From NCBI RefSeq assembly GCF_049331405.1, contig NZ_CP186274.1:1178001-1242000 (forward strand): 64,000 nt of DNA. Direction: 5' to 3'. Position 1 is the stretch's first letter; each line of letters starts with the position of its first letter. Below the pieces are notes generated by a model that saw nothing but the letters and a program-made list of their open reading frames with translations, ran no database searches and was not told where the DNA came from. The position numbers were made by a program, and so were the translations under genes. This document shows, one piece after another, positions 9,203 to 18,186 of this stretch. This stretch comes from PoT sp049331405. Lineage in GTDB: Bacteria > Planctomycetota > Planctomycetia > Isosphaerales > Isosphaeraceae.

Positions 9203-9589
9203 TGCATCCGCCTCCCTCGATGTTCAAATGCAAAAAGGCGGGGAAGGATCCTCGCCCGGGGACAAGTTACCGCGTCGAAACTGGCGTGGGATTTGTCCAG
9301 TATAACCGGAGTCGACCCGTCTGTTCCGCATCGACAGACTCCCATCCCCGGCGAGCTCGGATCGGGTTGGTGGGGTTACAGTGAGTTTGCTGATTATTTT
9401 CGGCTTTTCGGCAACCTTAACGCTGGGCGAGCTTGCCTGCCTTCCGCCTGCCTCGCAATAATTTTTTGGAAATCGAAAAGAAAAGGCTCCGGTTTTGCCT
9501 ATTTCAGGAGGATAGATGCGACCGCCACGGAGGTGAGTGCGAAAAAGTCCGTTTTCCTCCGTTCGACAACCGACGAAGGAGCTTCCAGG
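9203..9589. other. Intergenic region between divergent genes
   Basis: This 387-base gap holds the promoters of the leftward ferritin-like gene and the rightward small protein. It is notably AT-richer around 9380-9500 than its surroundings (for example a run of six T at about 9462). No clear operator or hairpin was recognised. Confidence 0.5.
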
Positions 9590-9919
9590 ATGCCTGGACC
9601 TCGAACGAACCCGCGTTTCGCCAATAACATCGCCCCCGGGCTTCACAAGAAGTCTCCGGCCGTCGAGTACCTCGCCCTGGCGCGCCAGAGGGACGATCGG
9701 CCGAACGGACTGCCCGGGAATCGTTATCCATCACCTTCCGACCCGGCGAATGCGAACATGACGCCCGAGGAGAAAGAGTTCATCGAGGCGATGCTCCAGT
9801 ACCGTCAGTCGAGCGGGCGGATGTTCCCGACCTGGAGCGAGGTCCTCGAGGTGCTCCAGAAGCTCGGCTATCACAAGGTCGATTCCGACAAGCCGGAAAC
9901 CCCGTCCGCTCGCTCCTGA
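9590..9919 (+). CDS. Small conserved-looking hypothetical protein
   Basis: A 109-residue protein starting at ATG 9590, eight bases after AAGGAG. The first half is basic and Pro/Asn-rich and probably disordered (NPRFANNIAPGLHKKS). The second half is a compact helical domain (MTPEEKEFIEAMLQYRQ, then FPTWSEVLEVLQKLGYHKV). The TWSEVLEVLxxLGY pattern resembles short proteins I associate with planctomycete genomes, but I cannot name a family or function. Codon use matches neighbouring genes and the good ribosome binding site supports it as real. Confidence 0.75.
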   Translation: MPGPRTNPRFANNIAPGLHKKSPAVEYLALARQRDDRPNGLPGNRYPSPSDPANANMTPEEKEFIEAMLQYRQSSGRMFPTWSEVLEVLQKLGYHKVDSDKPETPSARS

Positions 9920-9921
9920 GC

Positions 9922-9952
9922 GAGGTGAGGGCCCTTTTCAGGGCCCCCTCTC
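9922..9952. terminator. Bidirectional hairpin between convergent genes
   Basis: GGGCCC-TTTTCA-GGGCCC (9929-9934 with 9941-9946) flanked by partly complementary GAGG and CCTC. It lies between the small protein's stop and the stop of the leftward phosphatase gene, so it can serve both strands. Confidence 0.55.
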
Positions 9953-9979
9953 AACCTTTCATGTCGGCCAGCAAGTCGA

Positions 9980-11575
9980 TTACGCCCGTTCCGGGTTCAG
10001 CTCGTTCGTATAGAGCGTCTCGCCCTTGGCATTGCGCAGGGCGACGGTCATCACCTCCGACCGTCCGTCGATCGCGACCGTCCCGAAGAACTGGAAGCCC
10101 TCGGCCGGGGAGCGGTTCGGCTTCATCCCCTCGGGGATGCCGATGAATTTCGCCTGGGGACCGAAGGTGTCGTCGAGCTTCGACGGGCCGAAGGTCCCCG
10201 CGTTCAATGGCCCCGCGATGAATTCCCAGAATGGGGCAAAATCCTTGAACTGAGCCCTGGCCGGATCATAATGATACGCGGCCGTGTAGTGGACGTCGGC
10301 CGTCAGCCAGACCACGTTCTTGATCCCTTCCGCCTTGATGAACCGGAAGAGCTCGGCGAACTCGAGCTCGCGACCGAGGGGCGGACCATCCCCGTTGGCC
10401 CCGTTCTCGAAGCCGGAGGGGCCGTCGGGTACGATCAGGCCGATGGGCATGTCGCTGCCGATCACCTTCCAGGTCGCCCGGCTCGCCTTGAGGCGGGCCT
10501 TCAGCCAGTCGAGCTGCTTCCGCCCCATGAATGCCGAGGCCTCGGTCATCTCCGCCTCGCGGTTCGGCCCGTTGGGCCCGCGATAGCTCCGCTGGTCGAG
10601 CATGAAGACCTCGAGCGTCGGGCCGTACGGGATCGACCGATAGATGCGCTCGGGGTCCGCCCCCTGGAGTCGGATCGGGTTGAACTCCAGGAAGGCCCGG
10701 GCTGCCCTGGCCGCCAGGAGCGAGACGCTCTTCTCGGCGTAGCGGTCGTCGCTCAGCATCTCGCCCGGATACCAGTTGTTGAGCGTCTCGTGGTCGTCCC
10801 ACTGGACGAGTTGGGGGACCTCCGCGTTGAACCGTCGCAGGTTCTCGTCGAGGAGGTTGTAGAGGTAGTTGCCCCGGTACTCGGCGAGCGTCTCGGCGAC
10901 CTTCGACTTGGCCTCGGTCACGACGTTCTTCCAGGTCGTGCCGTCGTCGAGCTTGACCTCCGCCGGGATCGGGTTGTCGGCGTAGACCACGTCGCCGCTG
11001 TGCAGGAAGAAGTCGGGGTTGAGACCTCGCATCGTCTCGAAGATCGTCATCCCGCCCCGCTCGGGATTGATCCCGAACCCCTGACCCGCGCAGTCGCCCG
11101 ACCAGGCGAACAGGACGTCGCGCTTCCGCGTCCCCGGCGACGACCTGAACCGGCCGACGGTCGGGTGGCTCAACACCCTGGGCGAGCCGAGGTCCTGGAA
11201 CCAGGCCCGATAGACGATCGTCTGCCCCTGGGGGAACCCCGTCAGCACGGTTTTCGCCGTGAAGTCCGACTCCGGCAGCGCGGCCGGACCGACCACCCGA
11301 CGCGCATCGGCGAATGAGTCGGTCGTCGACCACTCGACGACCATCCGCGAAGGCCGATCCGTCCGGCTCCAGACCAGGGCCGAGTCCCCGCGAACATCCC
11401 CGCTCGCGACCCCCTGCGCCATCGAGGGCCGGCCCCCTTCGGAGCGGATCACCGCCGGCGCGCCCCCTCCTGCCCGGGCGGCTCGCCCGCCGACCCCCGC
11501 CGCCATCGCCGAGAGGATCGCCCCCTGGAATCGTCGCCGGCTCACCCTTGAAGAATGCTCATCAAAGAATGCCAT
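9980..11575 (-). CDS. phoD: PhoD-type alkaline phosphatase, Tat-exported
   Basis: A 531-residue phosphodiesterase/alkaline phosphatase of the PhoD family, which cleaves organic phosphate esters outside the cytoplasm with a Ca/Fe cofactor. The start is the ATG at 11575 with AAGGAGGA upstream. A twin-arginine signal (SRRRFQGAILSAMAAGVGG) opens the protein, then the N-terminal PhoD domain (ASGDVRGDSALVWSRTD), followed by the metallophosphatase core: FAWSGDCAGQG, FFLHSGDVVYAD, QWDDHETLNNW, FMLDQRSYRG, and VVWLTADVHYTA near the end. It is divergent from the BlaI/M56 pair; the putative BlaI operator lies about 100 bases upstream of its start and could affect it too. No Pho-box was recognised. Confidence 0.93.
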   Translation of the reverse strand: MAFFDEHSSRVSRRRFQGAILSAMAAGVGGRAARAGGGAPAVIRSEGGRPSMAQGVASGDVRGDSALVWSRTDRPSRMVVEWSTTDSFADARRVVGPAALPESDFTAKTVLTGFPQGQTIVYRAWFQDLGSPRVLSHPTVGRFRSSPGTRKRDVLFAWSGDCAGQGFGINPERGGMTIFETMRGLNPDFFLHSGDVVYADNPIPAEVKLDDGTTWKNVVTEAKSKVAETLAEYRGNYLYNLLDENLRRFNAEVPQLVQWDDHETLNNWYPGEMLSDDRYAEKSVSLLAARAARAFLEFNPIRLQGADPERIYRSIPYGPTLEVFMLDQRSYRGPNGPNREAEMTEASAFMGRKQLDWLKARLKASRATWKVIGSDMPIGLIVPDGPSGFENGANGDGPPLGRELEFAELFRFIKAEGIKNVVWLTADVHYTAAYHYDPARAQFKDFAPFWEFIAGPLNAGTFGPSKLDDTFGPQAKFIGIPEGMKPNRSPAEGFQFFGTVAIDGRSEVMTVALRNAKGETLYTNELNPERA

Positions 11576-11669
11576 AAATCCTCCTTCGGTCGCGGTGGAG
11601 TCGGATCGGCCGAGGTACGCCCCGCCCTCGATCTGTCGACCTCGCGAGGATACCCACTTGACGTGAAGA

Positions 11670-11697
11670 TTTACTCCGGTAAATTTACTCAAGTAGA
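11670..11697. promoter_or_regulatory. Putative tandem BlaI-type operator
   Basis: Two adjacent dyads with identical spacing: TTTAC-N4-GTAAA (11670-11683, perfect) immediately followed by TTTAC-N4-GTAGA (11684-11697, one mismatch). They sit 28 bases before the BlaI-like start and about 95 bases upstream of the divergent phoD start. BlaI/MecI repressors typically bind TACA/TGTA-centred dyads and autoregulate, so this is a good operator candidate by position and symmetry. Confidence 0.6.
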
Positions 11698-11724
11698 CGA
11701 TTCGGGGTGTCGGAGGGATCGACG

Positions 11725-12099
11725 ATGAGCGAGTCGCAACTCGGCCGGTTGCAGTTCCGGATCATGCAGGTGCTCTGGGATCGGGGGCGGGTGACGGCCA
11801 GGGAGATCACCGACGCGTTGAACGAGGCGCAGCCGGTGGCGCATAGCACGGTGCAGACACTCCTGCGCCAGCTGGAGGCGAAGGGGGCGGTCGGGCACGA
11901 GGCGACGGGACGGACCTTCCATTTCTTCGCCAACCTGAAGGAAGACAAGGTCAAGCGCACCGCCACCCGCGACCTCTTGGAGCGGGTCTTCGGCGGCAGC
12001 GTCGGCAGCCTCGTGGCCCACCTGCTCAAGAACGAGCGGCTGTCGAAGCAGGAGCTCGAGGAGTTGCAACGGCTGATCGAGCGGAAGAACGAGGAGTGA
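11725..12099 (+). CDS. BlaI/MecI/CopY-family transcriptional repressor
   Basis: A 124-residue winged-helix repressor. The DNA-binding part is visible as LGRLQFRIMQVLWDRGRVTAREITDAL, then the recognition helix around AHSTVQTLLRQLEAKGAV. The C-terminal dimerisation helices (LLERVFGGSVGSLVAHLL, LSKQELEELQRLIE) match the family. The start is the ATG at 11725, seven bases after GGAGGG; a GTG at 11707 is less likely. The next gene, 43 bases downstream, encodes the M56 membrane protease that in BlaR1/MecR1 systems relieves repression by proteolysis. A two-step symmetrical operator lies directly upstream, implying autoregulation. The inducing signal is not a beta-lactam as far as can be seen, because no penicillin-binding sensor is attached to the partner. 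Confidence 0.92.
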   Translation: MSESQLGRLQFRIMQVLWDRGRVTAREITDALNEAQPVAHSTVQTLLRQLEAKGAVGHEATGRTFHFFANLKEDKVKRTATRDLLERVFGGSVGSLVAHLLKNERLSKQELEELQRLIERKNEE

Positions 12100-12142
12100 A
12101 CCGAGCCCGACCTGACCCTGGCTTCGCGGAGAGGAGGCGACG

Positions 12143-15100
12143 ATGTGGCAAGGTGCTGCGGCGTTGATGGCGGCCCTGGCGGGGCTCGGCCTGACCTGGT
12201 TGTTCCAGTCGTCCTTGTTGCTGATCGCGGGGCTCGCGGCCGGCCGGCTCCTGCGGCGGTCGGGCCCGGCCGTCCAGTCGGCGGTCTATCGGACGACCCT
12301 CGCGGCGGTCCTGATCTGCCCGGGGGCCTCGGCCTCGTTGACGGCGATGGGTGTGCAGGGGGTGGCCATTCGGCTTCCCGAGCCGACACCGGAGGCGCCC
12401 TTGCTTGAGGCACCCCTCTCGATGGAACCACCAATTGCGATGGACCCGATGGTGGCTCCCAGCCCGCTCGAAGTTGACGCGAGGCCCAGGGCGGCGCCCC
12501 CTCCGGTCGAGTCTCGTCCCGCCGAACCTGTGGCTGCGGCGCCGAAGGCTCCTACTCCCGCCTGGCGGCTCCGTTCGACGCTGACGCTGGCCCGCGCGGC
12601 TCTGCTGGCCTGGGCGTTGGGGGCGTCCTTCCTCGCCTTGCGGTTGTGGGTAGGTCAGGCCCGCATGCGAGACCTGCGGCGTTCGGCTACCCCGGCCGAG
12701 CCCGAGGTCGAGACGCTTTGCCGGGGCCTCGCCGCTCGGCTGGAGGTGAAGCCCCCATCCGTCTGGCGGAGCCCCTTCCTGTTCAGCCCTTGCCTCGACG
12801 GCGTCAGGCGCCCGGCGATCCTGCTGCCCGACGACGCGGTCGAGGATCTCGCGGACACGTTTGTTCATGAACTCGCCCATCTGGCGCGTCGAGACGCGTT
12901 GTGGAACCTCCTGAGGCGATCGGCGTCGGCCTTGCTCTGGATGCAGCCACTGCTCTGGGCGCTCTCGCGTCGGCTCGAATCGACGGCCGAAGAAGTCTGC
13001 GACGACCATGTGGTGCACTTCGGGGCCGACCGCGCCCGCTACGCCGGCCACCTCCTCGGCCTGGCGAGCCGCGCTTTACCCCCGCCGGCTCCTTCGGCCG
13101 TGGGGATGGTCTCGCTGCGGACGCTCCTAGCCCGCCGGATCGTGCGGATCCTCGACACCTCGCGGACCCTCTCGACCCGCGCCGGCGGCCGCGCGGTGCT
13201 GGCGATGCTTGCGGTCGGCCTCCTCGGCACGCTGGGCGCGGGCCTCCTCGGCGTCGGCGGCAGCCGCCGGGCCGAGGCTCAAGCGCCTGCGACACCTGAA
13301 AAGAAAGAGGGCTCGCGGCGAGTCATGGTCGTCGGCCCCGATGGCAAGCCCTTCCAGGGGGCCACTGTGATCGCTCTCGATCAAAGTCCTCTCGTGAATG
13401 GAAACGTCGGTAGGACTGGCAAATCCGATGAATATCGAGATGTCGAATTCGCTCGAGGTCTCACCGATCCGGACGGTGTGTTCGACCTCCCGCTCGGTCC
13501 TGATGATCCGAAGAGCCGGTACATCCAGAAGGTCGCGATGGCCCCGGGGTTCGGCCTGGGTTTCCAACTCGGCATGGATCAGCCGATCCGACTGCGTCCC
13601 GGGGACATACCCATCACGGGCCGAGTCGTCGACCTCGAAGGCCGACCACTCGCGGGGGTTGATGTTCGCCTCGGTGAACTTGAGTTTCCCGACCCCGAGC
13701 TCGCGCCGGAGGTGATTGAGCGGGAGGACCCCGGAAGATCGCATCGCCGGATACCCCTCGAAGGTAAGCACCTGAAGCCGAATGGGATCGTGACCGACGC
13801 CGACGGCCGGTTCCGGATCGAGGGGCTGGGCAAGGAGGTTATCGTCAACCTGAAACTCTCGGGTCCCACCATCGCATTGAAGAAAGTCCGCATCCGGACG
13901 CGCGACATGAAGACGTTCGCGGCGGCCGTTCCCGCCTCCAACCTCAGCAAATTTAACGACCCTGCCGTCTACGGTGCCAATTGCACCATCCCCGTGTCGC
14001 CGACGAGGCCGATCGAGGGGATCGTGCGCGACGTCGAGACGAACGAGCCGATCCCCCATGTGATCGTCGCCGCGGCCTTTCATTCGGGGGCGAACCCGCC
14101 GGCCGATGGCGACCTCGCCGCTGAGACCGATGCCCAGGGTCGTTACCGAATCGTCGGGCTCCCGAAGGAGGACGACAAGGGCCACCAACTCTCGGTCTAT
14201 CCGCCACGCGACCGGCCTTACTTCATCACCAGGGACATCACGGTTCCATCCAGCCCCGGCATCGGCCCTGTTGCGTTCGATATCGGATTGAAGAAAGGCA
14301 TCTGGATCACGGGCAGGGTCACGGATCTCAAGACGTCCAGGCCGGTGAAGGCCGCGATCGATTATTTCCCGTTCCTCGATAATGAAAGCGCCAAGAACTA
14401 TTCGAATTTCGATCCCAACGTCACATCCTGGACGGTAGGACGGGACCGTTACAAGACCGACGCCGAAGGTCGATTCCGCATCCCAGGGCTGCCGGGCAGG
14501 GGGGTGGTCACGGCCAGCACGGAGGACAAGATGTATCGCGTCGGGGTCGGGGCGGAGTCGATCCCAGACAGGGATAAATCCCAGCCATTCAAGGCCTTTG
14601 GGCTTGAACAACTTCCGACATACGACCGCATCTTCCTCTCGTACTATCAGGGGTTGAAGGCGATAGATGTTCCTGGGGGGGCCGAGTCGTCCGCTTGCAA
14701 TTTGGTGGTCGACCCGGGAGGATCGGTCACCTTGCGGCTCGTCGATGAGGCGAGGCAGGCCGTCACGCAGACCCTGTTCTACGGCCACTATCCACGCATG
14801 ATCCAGCCTGAGTTCGTCCAACTCCATGACGAGAGCACGGTGAGGGTCGGCGGCATGGAGCCCGGGAAGCCGCGGCACGTCGAGATCAGGCATGCTGGAC
14901 GCAAGATCGGGGCGATCTTCAGCGTCCCACCTGTTGATTTTCACGAATCCCGAGAGATCACCGTCACGCTTCGCGCCATGGCGACCGTCAAGGGTCGTAT
15001 TGTCGATGCGACGGGTGGCCCGGCTCGCTGTACCATTAGTATCGAGCGAGGAATGGACGTGAAATCGCTCTTCGCCAGTCAGCCGTGGGAGTCGGAGTCT

Positions 15101-16999
15101 ACCAACTCCTCCGGTGAATTCCGGTGCAATCTCCTCCCGGCGAGCGATGGGTATACCCTGACCACCTCGATGCAGGTGACGACGAGCCCAGATACCCCGA
15201 AGGCCCTCGCCCCATTCAAGTCCTTCTCGCTCGCCAAGGGCCTGACGCTCGAGCCCGGCCAGGTCGTCGACCTCGGGACCTTCGACGTGACCACGGGCAA
15301 GAAGGTGGCCGAGCCCGAGGCTCCGGCCGCGAAGGCCGATGGACTGTCATCGATCCGGGGGAGGATCCTCGACCTGGAAGGTCGCCCGGTGGCCGGGGTC
15401 ATGGTGCAAATCAGCGAGGTCGAATCGACGAAGACCGGAAAGCTCGATGGTTGGCTCGAAGCGGTCCGCAAGGGGGAACCCCCCTGGATCTCCTACAAGC
15501 GGATCGTCCGGCCCAGGTTGGAGGATCCCGTCAAGGATCGACCCGGGACGAAGACGGACGCCGACGGGCGATTCCGCCTGGATGGCATTCCCGCCGAGCG
15601 GATCGTCAGCCTCACGTTGCAAGGGGACACGATCGCTTATGACATCATCAATGTCGTCACCAGGGCGATGGAGCCCATCCTGGCCAGGGGCGACGACAAC
15701 TGGTACGGGCCGGGCCAGAAGACGATCTATGGCGACGAGTTCACCTACACGGCAAGGCCCGGCCGTCACATCGAAGGCGTCTTGAAGGACGCGAAGACCG
15801 GCGAACCGCTCGCGGGGGCCGAGATCCGCAGCTACCGGTTCGCGGGGTCCAGGATCAGCAACATCCTGGGGAAGCTCGAGACGAAGTCCGATGAACGCGG
15901 CCGATTCCGGCTGATCGGCATGCCCAAGGGGGAGGGTAATCAACTGCTCGTGGTGCCGAACGACGATGGGCCGTATTTCCTCCGGGAGGTCAAGGTCCCG
16001 AACCCGCCGGGCGTCGGCCCAACCCGGATCGAGGTGGACTTGCATCGGGGGATCTGGATCGAAGGCAGGCTCACCGAGAAGGCGACGGGACGCCCCGTCG
16101 TCGGCGCCCGGCTGCATTATCTCCCGTTCCGCGACAACGCCTTCGTCCGGGCGATCCCCGAGTTCACCCGGGGGGGGAGGGTCGACGGCTCCGGGCATCA
16201 GAATCGTTACCTGACGAAGGCCGACGGCAGCTTTCGGCTCGTCGGCATGCCCGGCCGGGCGATCGTCGGGGCGGCGGTCGACAGCAGGTCGTTCCGCGAG
16301 GGCGCCGGGTCCGAGGCGATTCAAGGGATGAATGAACATGGCATGTTCGACACCTACAGTAATCCGGTCATCCCCGGCAAGCTCTGGCCGACCGTCATGG
16401 CGGAAATGAATCCCAGGGCCGGCGTCGAGTCCGTCCACCTGGACCTGGAAGCCGTCGCGGGCCCCTCGGTCCGGATCAAGGCCCTGATGCCGGACGGACA
16501 GCCCATCTCGGGCTTGAAGACTCGAGGGCTGGAGGGTCGGGGATCGTTGGAACGTGTCGAGATGAAAGCGGAAGCCGAGGTGAAGAACTTGATGCCGGGC
16601 GAGGAACGGCAAATCCTGGTGAAGCACGAGGCTCGCAAACTCGGCAAGGTGATCCGCGTACGCCAGGGTGACGATGCCAAGGGCCCCGTTTCGATCACGC
16701 TCGAGCCGCTGGCGTCGATCACAGGGCGTATCCTGGACATCGAAGGAAATCCGGTGGCCCTCGCCACAATAACGACCAACCTCATCCCCTCGGAAAACTT
16801 CACCGCAAGCCTGGAGCCCGTGCTGACCGGCCCCGACGGGCGGTTTATCGTCCCCGAGGTGCCGGTCGGCTGTCGCTATTCGCTGTGGGCTGAGAGTCCG
16901 GAAGTGGCCAAGCACACGGCAATCGTCGGCCTCGGTCGTGAGATCGAGGTCAAACCGGGCGCGGTGATCGATATCGGCGACCTCCGATTCAAGGACTGA
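12143..16999 (+). CDS. BlaR1-like M56 membrane protease with duplicated carboxypeptidase-regulatory-like sensor region
   Basis: A 1618-residue membrane protein. The start is ATG 12143 after GGAGGAGG. Membrane helices are at about residues 13-38, 48-70, 147-170 and 352-374. Between the third and fourth lies the M56 zinc-protease domain with HELAH at 242-246 and a distal STAEEVCDDHVV segment that can supply the third ligand. After the last helix come about 1240 extracytoplasmic residues made of carboxypeptidase-regulatory-like beta-sandwich repeats (GRVVDLEGRPLAG, DADGRFRIEGL, and similar). This part is an internal duplication of about 581 residues: GRVVDLEGRPLAG near 490 recurs as GRILDLEGRPVAG near 1071, and GIWITGRVTD near 718 recurs as GIWIEGRLTE near 1300. 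In BlaR1 the C-terminal domain is the ligand sensor, so this array is the likely sensor; its ligand is unknown. Confidence 0.9.
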   Translation: MWQGAAALMAALAGLGLTWLFQSSLLLIAGLAAGRLLRRSGPAVQSAVYRTTLAAVLICPGASASLTAMGVQGVAIRLPEPTPEAPLLEAPLSMEPPIAMDPMVAPSPLEVDARPRAAPPPVESRPAEPVAAAPKAPTPAWRLRSTLTLARAALLAWALGASFLALRLWVGQARMRDLRRSATPAEPEVETLCRGLAARLEVKPPSVWRSPFLFSPCLDGVRRPAILLPDDAVEDLADTFVHELAHLARRDALWNLLRRSASALLWMQPLLWALSRRLESTAEEVCDDHVVHFGADRARYAGHLLGLASRALPPPAPSAVGMVSLRTLLARRIVRILDTSRTLSTRAGGRAVLAMLAVGLLGTLGAGLLGVGGSRRAEAQAPATPEKKEGSRRVMVVGPDGKPFQGATVIALDQSPLVNGNVGRTGKSDEYRDVEFARGLTDPDGVFDLPLGPDDPKSRYIQKVAMAPGFGLGFQLGMDQPIRLRPGDIPITGRVVDLEGRPLAGVDVRLGELEFPDPELAPEVIEREDPGRSHRRIPLEGKHLKPNGIVTDADGRFRIEGLGKEVIVNLKLSGPTIALKKVRIRTRDMKTFAAAVPASNLSKFNDPAVYGANCTIPVSPTRPIEGIVRDVETNEPIPHVIVAAAFHSGANPPADGDLAAETDAQGRYRIVGLPKEDDKGHQLSVYPPRDRPYFITRDITVPSSPGIGPVAFDIGLKKGIWITGRVTDLKTSRPVKAAIDYFPFLDNESAKNYSNFDPNVTSWTVGRDRYKTDAEGRFRIPGLPGRGVVTASTEDKMYRVGVGAESIPDRDKSQPFKAFGLEQLPTYDRIFLSYYQGLKAIDVPGGAESSACNLVVDPGGSVTLRLVDEARQAVTQTLFYGHYPRMIQPEFVQLHDESTVRVGGMEPGKPRHVEIRHAGRKIGAIFSVPPVDFHESREITVTLRAMATVKGRIVDATGGPARCTISIERGMDVKSLFASQPWESESTNSSGEFRCNLLPASDGYTLTTSMQVTTSPDTPKALAPFKSFSLAKGLTLEPGQVVDLGTFDVTTGKKVAEPEAPAAKADGLSSIRGRILDLEGRPVAGVMVQISEVESTKTGKLDGWLEAVRKGEPPWISYKRIVRPRLEDPVKDRPGTKTDADGRFRLDGIPAERIVSLTLQGDTIAYDIINVVTRAMEPILARGDDNWYGPGQKTIYGDEFTYTARPGRHIEGVLKDAKTGEPLAGAEIRSYRFAGSRISNILGKLETKSDERGRFRLIGMPKGEGNQLLVVPNDDGPYFLREVKVPNPPGVGPTRIEVDLHRGIWIEGRLTEKATGRPVVGARLHYLPFRDNAFVRAIPEFTRGGRVDGSGHQNRYLTKADGSFRLVGMPGRAIVGAAVDSRSFREGAGSEAIQGMNEHGMFDTYSNPVIPGKLWPTVMAEMNPRAGVESVHLDLEAVAGPSVRIKALMPDGQPISGLKTRGLEGRGSLERVEMKAEAEVKNLMPGEERQILVKHEARKLGKVIRVRQGDDAKGPVSITLEPLASITGRILDIEGNPVALATITTNLIPSENFTASLEPVLTGPDGRFIVPEVPVGCRYSLWAESPEVAKHTAIVGLGREIEVKPGAVIDIGDLRFKD

Positions 17000-17080
17000 T
17001 CATCCTTGAGAAGGCGGGCGGTCCGACGGCAAGGTCGAGGGGCATCTCCGAGGTCGGACATGCCCCCGCAACCGGCACGA

Positions 17081-17102
17081 GCGGGCCTTGATCGGGGCCC
17101 GC
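17081..17102. terminator. Hairpin between convergent genes
   Basis: GCGGGCC (17081-17087) pairs with GGCCCGC (17096-17102) across an eight-base loop. It lies between the stop of the M56 gene and the stop of the leftward GTPase-partner gene. No T-run is present. Confidence 0.5.
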
Positions 17103-17166
17103 GTCATCGGTTCCTGTGCGTCGTGCCTGGATGTTTACGAGTCGACATGGGTTCTTGTCGGGAGCC

Positions 17167-18186
17167 TCAACGTTTCCTCGATCCCGGGAGGTTGAGGCCG
17201 ATGATCTTGCGCCCGAACACCCGGATCTCGAAGAGGCTCGTCCGCTTGGGTCCCTCGGGAGGAGGAGGTGTTTCCTCGGGTTCGTCGTTCCTGGCGGCGT
17301 CCTTCGGGGCGGCCTTGACGATGTCCTTCGGGATGGCCTTGGCATCGACCTTGGCGGCGTCCTGGGCGGGTGCTTCCTGGATGGGCTCGGTCGGCAGGGG
17401 CGCACCGCCTCGGTAGACCGTGGCCTTCTCCCGGCATTTCTCGACGACGACGTTGCCGAACCTGGACATCGGGGCGAGGGCGTCCTTCTCATTGCCGAAA
17501 TTCAGGCAGAGAGACATCGGAGGCTTCGCCAGGCAGGCTGAGGACCAGAGATTGTCCTGCACGCCCGGGGGCCAGAGGTTGACCCGGTTGCCGTCATCGG
17601 GTTCCAGGGCCGTGTCGGGGTCCAGGGCGAACGGCGGGGTCCAGGAGATCAGCGGGAGGTCGGCCGGGAACCACTCGCGGGGCTCGCTGGGGCTCGCGGT
17701 CAGGGCGCGGCCCTCGCTCGGGGGGGCTTCCTTCCAGCGCGCGGCGACGTACTCGTCGTAGAGCGGCCCGAAGATCGGGCGAAGGTTGCGCTTCAGGGCG
17801 GCCAGCTCGGGGATGCCGGGATGATGCGGGCGCTCGGGGAACTCCGCCTCGTCGTAGCGGGCGACAGCGCCGAGGGTCACGTAGACCTCCCGGCCCTCGG
17901 GGTCGAGGGTCTTGCTCTTGTCGTCCGAGAGCATCGTGGCGGGCAGGGTCACGCCCACGCCGCAATGGGTCGGGCTCTTGAAGAGGAAGTACCGGGCGAC
18001 GCCGAACGCGCACGCGTACGAGGCCTGGAGCCGCGAACCCCGCAAGAAGCCCTCGGCCCAGGCCCGATCGTCCTGGCCGAACGAGGCGGGGATCGCGAGG
18101 TACGAGTAGTCGGCCCGGGAGGTCTTCCCGAAGACCAGGGGTTCCCAGACGGCCTGGGCTTTCGATGTCGTCGATTCGGACATCAT
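17167..18186 (-). CDS. Unknown protein coupled to the GTPase gene
   Basis: A 339-residue protein that I do not recognise. The N-terminal two thirds look like a mixed alpha/beta domain (SRADYSYLAIPASFGQDDRAW, FLRGSRLQASYACAFGVARY). A Pro-rich and charged linker follows (about 270-315, with repeated Lys-Asp and Pro-Glu), and the tail RTSLFEIRVFGRKIIGLNLPG could be a short beta motif. There is no signal peptide or membrane helix. The ATG overlaps the TGA of the upstream GTPase gene in an ATGA, so the two are translationally coupled and probably act together. GTPase-associated proteins in bacterial conflict-type gene clusters have comparable layout, but that link is only a suggestion. Confidence 0.7.
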   Translation of the reverse strand: MMSESTTSKAQAVWEPLVFGKTSRADYSYLAIPASFGQDDRAWAEGFLRGSRLQASYACAFGVARYFLFKSPTHCGVGVTLPATMLSDDKSKTLDPEGREVYVTLGAVARYDEAEFPERPHHPGIPELAALKRNLRPIFGPLYDEYVAARWKEAPPSEGRALTASPSEPREWFPADLPLISWTPPFALDPDTALEPDDGNRVNLWPPGVQDNLWSSACLAKPPMSLCLNFGNEKDALAPMSRFGNVVVEKCREKATVYRGGAPLPTEPIQEAPAQDAAKVDAKAIPKDIVKAAPKDAARNDEPEETPPPPEGPKRTSLFEIRVFGRKIIGLNLPGSRKR

